From Halorarum halophilum (GTDB lineage Archaea; Halobacteriota; Halobacteria; Halobacteriales; Haloferacaceae), in NCBI RefSeq assembly GCF_013401515.1, contig NZ_CP058529.1, positions 3,038,001 through 3,102,000 on the forward strand: a stretch of 64,000 nt of DNA, written 5' to 3'. Of the stretch, positions 8,898 to 16,559 are shown piece after piece. The notes under the pieces were generated by a model. It was not told the origin of the DNA and searched no databases. It saw only the letters and a list, made by a program, of their open reading frames with translations. The stretch's first letter is position 1; each line of letters begins with the position of its first letter. A program made the position numbers and the translations under genes.

Positions 8898-10430
8898 ATG
8901 CACGAAACAGCCACCGGTCGGTACGACGTCCGCGAGTACGGCGCGACGGGCGACGGCGAGGAACTCGACACCGACGCGATACAGGACGCCCTCGACGACT
9001 GCGCCGAGACCGGCGGGACGGTCCACGTCCCGCCCGGGACGTACCGGACGGCGCCGCTCCGCGTCGGGGACGACACGACCCTCCACCTCGACGCCGGCGC
9101 GACGATCGCGTTCGTCCGCGACTACGCGGCGTTCCCGACGGTCGAGAGCCGGTGGGAGGGGTGGGACCAGGTCGGCTTCCACCCCTGCCTCCGCGTCGCC
9201 GACGCGGAGAACGTCACCGTCACGGGTCGGGGGGCGATCGACGGGAGCGGCGACTACTGGTGGGAGTTCTACGACGCGCCCGAGTCCGAGCATCCCGACG
9301 GACTGCTGGAGCGCCTGGCGGAGTTCGAGGAGCGGAACGAGAACGCCGACGACGTCAGCAGTTTCACCCACCGGCCGCCGCTGTTCCAGGTGTACGAGTC
9401 CGAGAACGTCACCGTCTCGGGCGTCACGCTCCGGAACTCCCCCTTCTGGAACACGCACGTCGTCTACTCGGAGGACGTCACGATCCACGACGTGAACGTC
9501 GAGAACCCGGCCGACGCGCCGAACGGCGACGGCATCGACGTCGACTCCTCGCAGTTCGTCCGGATCAGCGACACCTACATCAACGCCGGCGACGACGCCA
9601 TCTGCATCAAGTCGGGCAAGGACGCGGAGGGGCGGGAGGTCGGCCGGCCGGCCTCGGGGATCACCGTCACCAACTGCACGGTCGAGGCGGGACACGGCGG
9701 GATCGTCATCGGGAGCGAGATGTCCGGCGATGTCCGGGACGTCGTCGTCTCGAACTGCACGTTCACCGACACCGACCGGGGTATCAGGATCAAGACGCAG
9801 CGCGGTCGCGGCGGCGTCGTCGAGGACCTCCGGTTCGACAGCATCGTCATGCGCCGCGTCGGCTGCCCGTTCGTCGTCAACGGCTACTACTTCACCGACA
9901 TCGACAGCGAGCCGCTCCCCGTCGACGAGGGGACCCCGATGGTCCGGAACGTCCACTTCCACGACATCACCGCCACCGAGGTTTCCTCCGCGGGGTTCAT
10001 GGCCGGACTCCCGGAACGCCCGTTCGAAGGAATCTCGTTCTCGAACGTCCGCATCGACGCGACCCGGCCGCTCGACGCCACGGATATCTCTCCCGCGATG
10101 GCCGAGAACTACGACGCCTCCCACGCGTTCTTCTGCAAGTCGCTCGCCGACGTGTCGTTCGACGGGGTGGAGATTCGGACGCCGGACGCCCCGGCGCTCG
10201 AGTGCGAGGCTGTCGAACTGGTCTCGGTCGACGGACTCCGAGTTCCGGATCCGCAACCCTCGCCGGCGGTATCCGTCACCGACGTCGCGGAGACGAGGGT
10301 GGGCGGCTGTACCGCCCCGGAGTCCGGGACGTTCCTCCGGGCCCGGGGGGCCGGTTCGATCTCGCTCGCCGGAAACCACGGCTCGCTGGCGGACCACGTC
10401 GACGCGGACGCACAGGTCGACCGCCGATAG
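8898..10430 (+). CDS. GH28 polygalacturonase (1), cytoplasmic
   Basis: A 510-residue right-handed beta-helix glycoside hydrolase of family GH28, which hydrolyses alpha-1,4-galacturonosyl (or rhamnogalacturonan) bonds. Motifs run in the canonical order: NGDGIDVD near residue 210, GDDAICIKSG near 231, GHGGIVIGSE near 265 and RGIRIKT near 294, carrying the family's catalytic aspartates, His and the RIK substrate-binding site. There is no signal peptide, so it probably acts as an exo-enzyme on imported oligosaccharides. The start at 8898 is 23-29 bases after a TTATTTT box (8869-8875), indicating a leaderless message. A paralogue is at 55405. Confidence 0.9.
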   Translation: MHETATGRYDVREYGATGDGEELDTDAIQDALDDCAETGGTVHVPPGTYRTAPLRVGDDTTLHLDAGATIAFVRDYAAFPTVESRWEGWDQVGFHPCLRVADAENVTVTGRGAIDGSGDYWWEFYDAPESEHPDGLLERLAEFEERNENADDVSSFTHRPPLFQVYESENVTVSGVTLRNSPFWNTHVVYSEDVTIHDVNVENPADAPNGDGIDVDSSQFVRISDTYINAGDDAICIKSGKDAEGREVGRPASGITVTNCTVEAGHGGIVIGSEMSGDVRDVVVSNCTFTDTDRGIRIKTQRGRGGVVEDLRFDSIVMRRVGCPFVVNGYYFTDIDSEPLPVDEGTPMVRNVHFHDITATEVSSAGFMAGLPERPFEGISFSNVRIDATRPLDATDISPAMAENYDASHAFFCKSLADVSFDGVEIRTPDAPALECEAVELVSVDGLRVPDPQPSPAVSVTDVAETRVGGCTAPESGTFLRARGAGSISLAGNHGSLADHVDADAQVDRR

Positions 10431-10933
10431 ACAGGCAGGCCGCCCCCCAACCCCGTTCCCGCCTGCCGAACCAGTTCTGCCGGGTCACTCCGTCCGTTCC
10501 GGGGAAGACCTCCCGCCGAACCGTCCCGACCTCGCTTCGATCCCGACGAGCGACCCACAGCCCCCGCGTTTTCGTGCGAGTGCCCCCCTCGAGTCCCTGT
10601 CCCCGCCGGTTCCTGCGTTACGAACGGAGTTCCGGGATCGACGGGAGCAGGAGCGGCGACGAGGGAATGCTGGGAACGGGTTCGTAACCGACCCGCGTGT
10701 CGGGAACTGGCTCGCTCACGGCTCCTCCCTGCGGAAATCGGGACGGTGTCGTTCGAGCGTCCCCGTTTCCCCAGTCATCCTTACAAACATACGCTCGTAA
10801 TGACGGTCCGAACGACGGGATTCGAGTTCCCGTGTGGGGAACGGTCTTCCCCGCCTCGCGTGTCGGAGCCAGGAACGATCAGTCGGTAAGCAAAACTGTT
10901 ATGCTCCGCTCGGCGGACGTCGTTACCACCTCG
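10431..10933. other. intergenic region with duplicated-locus residue
   Basis: No gene is supported in these 503 bp. Bases 10452-10490 resemble the conserved block upstream of the IclR gene (26363-26447) and of the IclR remnant (58427-58508), sharing a CGTTCCCGCCT core. Farther right lie the 22-bp dyad (10780-10801) and a 17-bp palindrome (10826-10842), in the same order as in the 26 kb locus. The region therefore looks like a trace of the same duplicated module now acting as upstream DNA of the oxidoreductase at 10934. Confidence 0.45.
10780..10842. promoter_or_regulatory. 22-bp dyad plus 17-bp GTTCCC palindrome
   Basis: Bases 10780-10801 read CTTACA-N10-CGTAAT with a TAC at the centre, a copy of the RTTACR-N10-YGTAAY element. 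Bases 10826-10842 are GTTCCCGTGTGGGGAAC, a 17-bp site with perfect 6-bp arms. Both precede the Gfo/Idh gene at 10934 by 92-150 bp. The pairing repeats at 26540-26584, which supports a shared regulatory role. Confidence 0.55.
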
Positions 10934-11989
10934 ATGATCGAACACTCGGAATCTGACGACGCGATCAGGGTCGGTCTCGTGGGCCTCGGCAGCCTCGGCG
11001 TCCGCCTCGGGCGCCAGTTCGTCGAACTCCCGAACTCCGAACTGGTCGCGGTGTCCGACGTCAGCGCGAGCGGCCTCGCGGACGCGGGCCGCGAACTCGG
11101 CATCCCGGAGTCCGCCAGGTACGCGGAGTACGGGGCGATGCTGGACGGGACGGAGCTCGACGCCGTCGCGATCGCGACGCCGAACGGGCTCCACTACGAC
11201 CAGACGCTCGCCGCGCTCGACCGCGGTCTGCACGTGCTGTGCGAGAAGCCGATCGCGACGAGCGTCGAGGACGCGCACGACATCACCCGGAGGGCCGAGG
11301 CGAGCGATCGGGTGGTGATGCTCGGCTACCAGCGCCACCTGAATCCGGCGTACGACCTGGCGAGGGACCGGTGGGCGCTCGGCGACCGGGAGCCGACGTT
11401 CGTCACCGGGGAGCTGACCCACGACTGGCGCGAGTACTACGAGACGATGGACGACTGGCGGATGGACCCCGAACTGAGCGGCGGGGGGCACCTCCTCAAC
11501 GTCGGCACGCATGTCATCGACGCGATCCTGTGGACGACCGGGCTCACGCCGACGCACGTGAACGCCCACGTGGACTTCCACGACGAGGACCAGATATTCG
11601 ACAAGCAGTCCTCGATCGTCATCGAGTTCGCGAACGGGGCCGTGGGGAACGTCTCCGACTCGGGGATCGTCGCCCGCACGCGGGAGCACGTCCACCTCTG
11701 GGACGACGAGGGGGCGGTGTACCTGGAGGGGACCGAGTGGGACGAGCGGACCGGGTACACCATCGACGCCGAGGGGACCGAGCACCGCCCGCACCTCGAT
11801 TACAGCCGGCGGCTGAGCAAGGGAACGGCGTTCCTCGAGGCGATCGAGACGGGGGCGGAGCCCCCGGCGACGGCCCGCGACGGTCTGAAGGCGACGGCCG
11901 TGACGATGGCGGCCTACGAGTCCGGGCGCGGGGCGGGTCGCGTCGCGATCACCGACCTGTACCCCTTCCTCGACGGGATCTTCGACTGA
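10934..11989 (+). CDS. Gfo/Idh/MocA-family sugar oxidoreductase (3)
   Basis: A 351-residue cytoplasmic dehydrogenase with a textbook dinucleotide fold (VGLVGLGSLG, residues 13-22) and the family EKP motif in HVLCEKPIATS near residue 100, plus a conserved GGGHLLNVGTH stretch whose His is the usual active-site position. The ATG at 10934 is favoured because the preceding 79 codons lie in a region full of palindromic sites and resemble no family. A CTGTTATGC element at about 10896-10904 is a possible TATA box. It directly precedes the first ABC importer operon, so an imported sugar or sugar acid is a likely substrate. Confidence 0.87.
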   Translation: MIEHSESDDAIRVGLVGLGSLGVRLGRQFVELPNSELVAVSDVSASGLADAGRELGIPESARYAEYGAMLDGTELDAVAIATPNGLHYDQTLAALDRGLHVLCEKPIATSVEDAHDITRRAEASDRVVMLGYQRHLNPAYDLARDRWALGDREPTFVTGELTHDWREYYETMDDWRMDPELSGGGHLLNVGTHVIDAILWTTGLTPTHVNAHVDFHDEDQIFDKQSSIVIEFANGAVGNVSDSGIVARTREHVHLWDDEGAVYLEGTEWDERTGYTIDAEGTEHRPHLDYSRRLSKGTAFLEAIETGAEPPATARDGLKATAVTMAAYESGRGAGRVAITDLYPFLDGIFD

Positions 11990-12064
11990 CTCGAACTCCG
12001 TCAAGTCCCGTCCATCTGAACCATCTCGGTGAACGATCCCATCGAAACGGATTCGAGCTGAACG

Positions 12065-12080
12065 ATAGTTAACTATATAC
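12065..12080 (+). promoter_or_regulatory. ABC importer 1 promoter with palindrome over TATA
   Basis: ATAGTTAACTAT at 12065-12076 is a perfect 12-bp palindrome that runs into the TATA box CTATATAC (12073-12080). The TATA centre is 27 bases before the ATG at 12104, so the message should be leaderless. A protein bound to the palindrome would block TBP/TFB, making this a candidate repressor site for the importer. Confidence 0.55.
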
Positions 12081-12103
12081 CATGGGGTTCGCAATGCTGT
12101 GGT

Positions 12104-13984
12104 ATGCCAGACCCTAGCAACTGGCGAAGAGAGCTGAGTACCAGACGCACGTTCCTCAAGACGGGGGCGGCCGGCGGGGCAGCGCTGCTCGCCGGCTGTT
12201 CCGGTGACGACCCGCCCGAACCCGGTGGAAACGGCGGCGGGAACGGCGGGAACGGCGGCAACGGAGGAAACGGCGGCAACGGGTCGTCGACTCGCTTCAG
12301 GGTGTTCGACCCGCTCACGAGCGGGGTCCCGCCAACGGAGCGCCACCTCAACCCCTGGAACCCGTCCCAGACGGGCTGCTGGCATCCGGGCGCCGCGATG
12401 TTCGACCGCCTGGCGGTGTATAGCCCGACGAAGAACGAGGCGTATCCGCTCATGGCCGAGTCCTGGGAGATGACCGAGGACACCGTCCTCGAAGCGACCC
12501 TCAGCGACCAGTGGACCTGGCACAACGGGGATCAGTTCGTCGCCCAGGACTACGTCATGGAACAGCAGATCGAACTCGAGATCCTGAAGGCCGGCGCCGA
12601 GGAGGGCAAGCGGGCCCACCAGGTCATGAAGTCCATCGAGGCCGTGGACGACCGGACCATCAGGGTCACCCTCCACGACCCGATGTCCGAGATCTTCGCG
12701 GTGCAGAACACCATCGGCTCATACCACGGGAACCTCGGGCGCGGCATCTTCACCAAGCACGACGACGACAAGTGGAGCGACTGGCACCAGCGGCTCCGGG
12801 AGGGCGATGGCGACGAGAAGGAGGCCGTCATCGGGGAGATCACGTCGGCGAAGTACCCGGCGCTCTCCGACGACCCGATCGGTCACGGGCCGTTCCAGAT
12901 CTCGGAGGTCGGCGACAACATCGTCATCCTGGAGAAGTACGAGGACCACCCGAACGCGGACAACATCAACTTCGACGAGTTCGCGCTCAAGCTCTTCTCC
13001 CAGGACAAGCCCACCCAGCCGTACTCGAACGGGCTGGTCGACGCCGCACACAAGGGCTTCCCCGTCTCGACCGACCTCGAGGCCCAGCTCCCGGAGGGCC
13101 ACACGCTGTTCCGGGAGGGGAGATCCAGCAACAAGCTGTTCGCGTTCAACTGCGGTCACGACGTCGAAGGGTACGACACGCCCTTCACGAGCGTGAACGT
13201 TCGCAAGGCCGTCTGCCACGTGTTCGACCGTCAGCAGGTATCCTCCCTGCTCCAGGGCGTCAACCGCCTGTTCGAGTGGGCCCCGTGTCGGGTGCCCGGC
13301 AAGGTGCTCACGGAGGGCACCATCGACGTGAGCGACTTCACCCTGTACGGGGAGAACGACACCGAACGCGCGGCGGAGTTGCTCCAGCGGGAGGGGTACA
13401 CGCAGGAGGGCGGCAACTGGATGACCCCCGACGGCGAGCGCTTCAAGCTCAACATCATGAACGGTGCAGAGCGCCCGGACATCCAGGTGCTCAAGAAGAA
13501 CCTCAAGGACTTCGGGATCGAAGTCGAACAACAGCAGGTCGACGACGCGACGTTCGACGAGCGACGGACGAACGGCGAGTACGACATCATGCCCGACGGC
13601 TCGTCCGCCAACGGCATCTCCGCGCTGTGGGCGCTGGACCTGGTCCCCGACTGGATCCAGTCCATCACCCACTTCAAGCCCGAACGCGACGTGCCGATGC
13701 CGATCGGCGACCCGGAGGGGTCGAGCGGGACGAAGACGATCAACGTCGCCGACCACATCCGTCAGTGGCAGGCCACCGGCGAGGACAAGTACCACCGCGA
13801 GCTGATGTGGTGGTGGAACCAGACCCTCCCCGAGGCAGAGATGATGTACCAGCCCGACGCGGGGGCCTACGACGGCTCCAACTGGGAGCTGGACATCAGG
13901 GACGGCATTCGGAACGGCGTCGACGACGCGCTGTACGTCGCGCCGAAGATGTCCGACGGCGCCCTTCGGTACGTCGGCGACTGA
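12104..13984 (+). CDS. ABC transporter substrate-binding lipoprotein, family 5 (1)
   Basis: A 626-residue solute-binding protein of the oligopeptide/dipeptide family (SBP_bac_5), which in haloarchaea often binds oligosaccharides. The N-terminus has a Tat motif (RRTFLK, residues 14-19) and a lipobox ending in LLAGC (Cys32), followed by a Gly/Asn-rich linker (about 38-60), so it is lipid-anchored outside the membrane. The mature part has typical family features such as ATLSDQWTWHNGDQF and NVRKAVCHVFDR. It opens an operon-like array with two permeases (14425, 15416) and a fused ATPase (16560). The pectinolytic context suggests oligogalacturonide or rhamnogalacturonan oligomers. Confidence 0.9.
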   Translation: MPDPSNWRRELSTRRTFLKTGAAGGAALLAGCSGDDPPEPGGNGGGNGGNGGNGGNGGNGSSTRFRVFDPLTSGVPPTERHLNPWNPSQTGCWHPGAAMFDRLAVYSPTKNEAYPLMAESWEMTEDTVLEATLSDQWTWHNGDQFVAQDYVMEQQIELEILKAGAEEGKRAHQVMKSIEAVDDRTIRVTLHDPMSEIFAVQNTIGSYHGNLGRGIFTKHDDDKWSDWHQRLREGDGDEKEAVIGEITSAKYPALSDDPIGHGPFQISEVGDNIVILEKYEDHPNADNINFDEFALKLFSQDKPTQPYSNGLVDAAHKGFPVSTDLEAQLPEGHTLFREGRSSNKLFAFNCGHDVEGYDTPFTSVNVRKAVCHVFDRQQVSSLLQGVNRLFEWAPCRVPGKVLTEGTIDVSDFTLYGENDTERAAELLQREGYTQEGGNWMTPDGERFKLNIMNGAERPDIQVLKKNLKDFGIEVEQQQVDDATFDERRTNGEYDIMPDGSSANGISALWALDLVPDWIQSITHFKPERDVPMPIGDPEGSSGTKTINVADHIRQWQATGEDKYHRELMWWWNQTLPEAEMMYQPDAGAYDGSNWELDIRDGIRNGVDDALYVAPKMSDGALRYVGD

Positions 13985-14081
13985 GGTCGGGACGGCCGGC
14001 CGCGAACGACGTTCGCACGCCACCGACTCCCGATCGGGACGGCGGCTGAACGTTTATTAGCTCCCACCCGAACGTCACGCC

Positions 14082-14279
14082 ATGGGACTCCTCCAGGCGG
14101 CCTCGCGAACGATACTCGGGATCGACATCCTGTTCCTCGTCCTACTCGGGTTCTGCTTCCTGTACCTGGAACCCGGGTCGGGATCGTACGTGGTCGCCCA
14201 ACTCACCCTCGTTCCCGTCGCGCTCACGTTCGCCGCGTCGGCTGTGCTGCTGTACACCGGGTGGGATCCGCTCGAGTAG
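14082..14279 (+). CDS. small two-helix membrane protein
   Basis: A 65-residue protein made almost entirely of two hydrophobic helices, about residues 12-30 (ILFLVLLGFCFLYL) and 37-58 (VVAQLTLVPVALTFAASAV), joined by a short polar loop. A TTTATTA box at 14053-14059 is 23-29 bases before the ATG, giving a convincing leaderless promoter and strong support that this short gene is real. It lies between the binding protein and the permeases of importer 1. Similar small two-helix proteins occur near other sugar genes at 20530, 29794, 45907 and 52356. Function unknown. Confidence 0.7.
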   Translation: MGLLQAASRTILGIDILFLVLLGFCFLYLEPGSGSYVVAQLTLVPVALTFAASAVLLYTGWDPLE

Positions 14280-14401
14280 TGGGTCGTCCCGTCGGCGATC
14301 GGTGTCTGTGACGAGCGGTTCGAATCACGGTGCGCGAGTGGTAGTGTGGGCGACCTGACGTGGCGTTTTCGAGCGGATGGGAAAATTCATTACGGTGGTC
14401 G

Positions 14402-14418
14402 CGAAACGCTTGTCTATC
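14402..14418 (+). promoter_or_regulatory. internal promoter before importer 1 permeases
   Basis: The sequence CGAAACGCTTGTCTATC just before the ATG at 14425 lines up with GAAACGTTTATACTATC before the paralogous permease at 48134. The shared spacing suggests that both permease-ATPase sets have their own promoter separate from the binding-protein gene. Here the TATA core is weaker (CTTGTCTAT). Confidence 0.4.
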
Positions 14419-14424
14419 AGTACC

Positions 14425-15429
14425 ATGGCAACGTTGGACTGGCGCATACGACGGATAGCGCAATCGGTGTTCACGGTGTGGGCGGTCCTCACGCTCTCGT
14501 TCGCCCTGATCCGCATGATGCCGGGGAACCCGATGGGGGCGATGGTCGCCCAACTGGAGAGCCAGGGGGTCGACCCGGTCCGCGCGCGACAGCTCGTCGA
14601 GCTCCGGATGAGCGTCGATCCGACCAAACCGATCCCGATCGCGTACGTCGAGTACATGGGCAGCATGCTCCAGGGCGATCTGGGGGTGTCGACCTACTAC
14701 GCCCAGCCGGTCGCCGAGATACTCGCGCAGGCGATGCCGTGGACGCTGTTCGTGTTGAGCTGGTCGCTGTTCATCAGCTTCTTCATCGGCATCTCCGTCG
14801 GGGCGCTGATGGCGTACTGGGAGGGCGGCAAACTCGACGTGGGGATGACCTCGTGGGCGATCCTCATGGGGTCGATCCCGTTCTACGTCATGGCGATCCT
14901 CCTGTTGATCTTCTGCTCGTACCGGTTCGGCTGGTTCCCGACCAGCGGCCGGGCGCCGACCGGCGTCCCCGCCGGCGTCAACTGGCCGTACATCAAGGGG
15001 ATCGTCCACCACGCGGCGCTTCCGGTCATGTCCATGCTGGTCGCATCCGGGATCGCCTCGCTCGGGATGCGCGGCAACAGCATCCGGGTTCTCGGGTCGG
15101 ACTACCTCAGGGTGGCCCACCTCCGTGGACTCTCGGACGTGACCATCTCGACCCAGTACGTCGCGCGCAACGCCGTGCTCCCGATGTACACGACGCTGCT
15201 CATCAGCATCGGCGAGATGTTCGGCGGCTCCATCGTCCTCGAGAAGGTGTTCCAGTACCAGGGGCTCGGCTACTACCTGTTCTCGGCGTTCAACCAGCGG
15301 GACTACCCGCTGATGATGGGGGGGTTCATGGTCATCACGGTGGCGGTCGTGATCGCATTACTACTCGCGGACATGACGTACGGGTTGGTCGACCCGCGCG
15401 CAGGAGGTCAGCACAGTGAAACGTACTGA
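14425..15429 (+). CDS. ABC transporter permease, DppB-type (1)
   Basis: A 334-residue inner-membrane permease of the oligopeptide/dipeptide importer family (BPD_transp_1). It has an N-terminal helix ending in ALIRMMPGNP, a periplasmic loop, and further membrane segments with the cytoplasmic EAA-type loop around VLGSDYLRVAHLRGLSD that contacts the ATPase. I start at 14425 by alignment with its paralogue at 48134; an in-frame Met 16 codons earlier is possible but would fall across the putative promoter. The next permease gene starts inside its 3' end, showing co-translation. Confidence 0.9.
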   Translation: MATLDWRIRRIAQSVFTVWAVLTLSFALIRMMPGNPMGAMVAQLESQGVDPVRARQLVELRMSVDPTKPIPIAYVEYMGSMLQGDLGVSTYYAQPVAEILAQAMPWTLFVLSWSLFISFFIGISVGALMAYWEGGKLDVGMTSWAILMGSIPFYVMAILLLIFCSYRFGWFPTSGRAPTGVPAGVNWPYIKGIVHHAALPVMSMLVASGIASLGMRGNSIRVLGSDYLRVAHLRGLSDVTISTQYVARNAVLPMYTTLLISIGEMFGGSIVLEKVFQYQGLGYYLFSAFNQRDYPLMMGGFMVITVAVVIALLLADMTYGLVDPRAGGQHSETY

Positions 15430-16555
15430 ATCGCCGTTCGACGACTGGGAGGGTAGGGAGGAAAGCGACGCCGACGGCTCGGCTGAAGACGGTGCCGGGG
15501 CCGACGGCGCGACAACTGGCGGCGACGCGATGGCCGACGGCGGCGCCGTCGGGTCGCCGTTCGAGGTCGTCTCCCAGTACGAGGAGACTCGACGCGACCG
15601 GTACCGGAAGCTGTTCGACGCGTACGTGTACGCCCCCATCTCCATCATCTGGCGCGACTGGCGCGCCCGGATCGGGTTCACCATCGTGCTAGCGTACGTG
15701 CTGATGGGCACCGTCGGAACGGTGATCGTCCCGCCGACGGAGGTGGTCGAGGGGCCGGCGCTCGCCCAGCCGTTCCAGCACTGGGAGTACCCGCTCGGCA
15801 CCGACGACATGGGTCGGGACCTGTTCGCACAGACGGTCCACGCGACACAGGAGATGCTGAAGATGATCACGGCGGGGGCGCTGTTCACCGTGACCATGGG
15901 GACGGTCGTGGGGGCGGTCGCCGGCTACAAGGGCGGGATGGTGGACACGGTGCTCAGTTCGATCACCGACATCTGCATCAACATCCCCGGGCTCCCGCTG
16001 GTGATGGTGCTCGTCCTGCTGCTCCCCATCGGGGGCAACCCGTACGTGATCGGAATCATACTGTGCATCGCGGCGTGGGGCGGGCTGGCACGGGCGATCC
16101 GGTCGCAGGTGCTCACGCTCCGCCAGGAGTCGTTCGTCGAGGCCTCGCGGGCGATGGGGATCCCCACCCGGAGGATCGTCTTCAAGGAGATCGTCCCGCA
16201 CCTGATGCCGTTCGTCGTCATCAACCTCACGAACGCCTCGCGCAGGGTCATCTTCGAGGCGGCGGCGCTGTACTACCTCGGCGTCCTGCCGTTCGAGGAC
16301 CTGAACTGGGGGGCCACTCTGAACCTCGCACAGACGGGCCAGGCCCACGTCCGGCCGCAGGCGCTCCACTGGTTCCTGGTGCCGATGGTGGCGATCATCT
16401 TCATCTCCATCGGGCTGATCCTGCTGGGGCAGTCGCTCGACCGGGTGTTCAACCCCCGAGTTCGGGCGCGACACGAGAAGACGACGTCCGACGCGGGCGA
16501 CGATGCCGAGGAGGAGAGTACGACCAACCCGGACGTGATGGGCGGAGGACTCTGA
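15416..16555 (+). CDS. ABC transporter permease, DppC-type (1)
   Basis: A 379-residue second permease of importer 1. It has an unusually long acidic N-terminal extension (about 65 residues, Asp/Gly/Ala-rich) before the first membrane helix, then the DppC pattern with YPLGTDDMGRD and an EAA loop in VEASRAMGIPTRRIVFKEI. It begins with GTG at 15416, overlapping the previous gene by 14 bases, and is preceded by a strong ribosome-binding site AGGAGGT at 15402-15408, unusual in an organism where most genes are leaderless. It partners with the permease at 14425 and the ATPase at 16560. Confidence 0.9.
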   Translation: MKRTESPFDDWEGREESDADGSAEDGAGADGATTGGDAMADGGAVGSPFEVVSQYEETRRDRYRKLFDAYVYAPISIIWRDWRARIGFTIVLAYVLMGTVGTVIVPPTEVVEGPALAQPFQHWEYPLGTDDMGRDLFAQTVHATQEMLKMITAGALFTVTMGTVVGAVAGYKGGMVDTVLSSITDICINIPGLPLVMVLVLLLPIGGNPYVIGIILCIAAWGGLARAIRSQVLTLRQESFVEASRAMGIPTRRIVFKEIVPHLMPFVVINLTNASRRVIFEAAALYYLGVLPFEDLNWGATLNLAQTGQAHVRPQALHWFLVPMVAIIFISIGLILLGQSLDRVFNPRVRARHEKTTSDAGDDAEEESTTNPDVMGGGL

Positions 16556-16559
16556 GACA

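Noticed and set aside
6674-9076. 800-codon frame antisense to the PL1 gene
   Set aside because: Long antisense frames are common in GC-rich DNA because stops are scarce; the PL1 reading has a Tat signal and clear domains.
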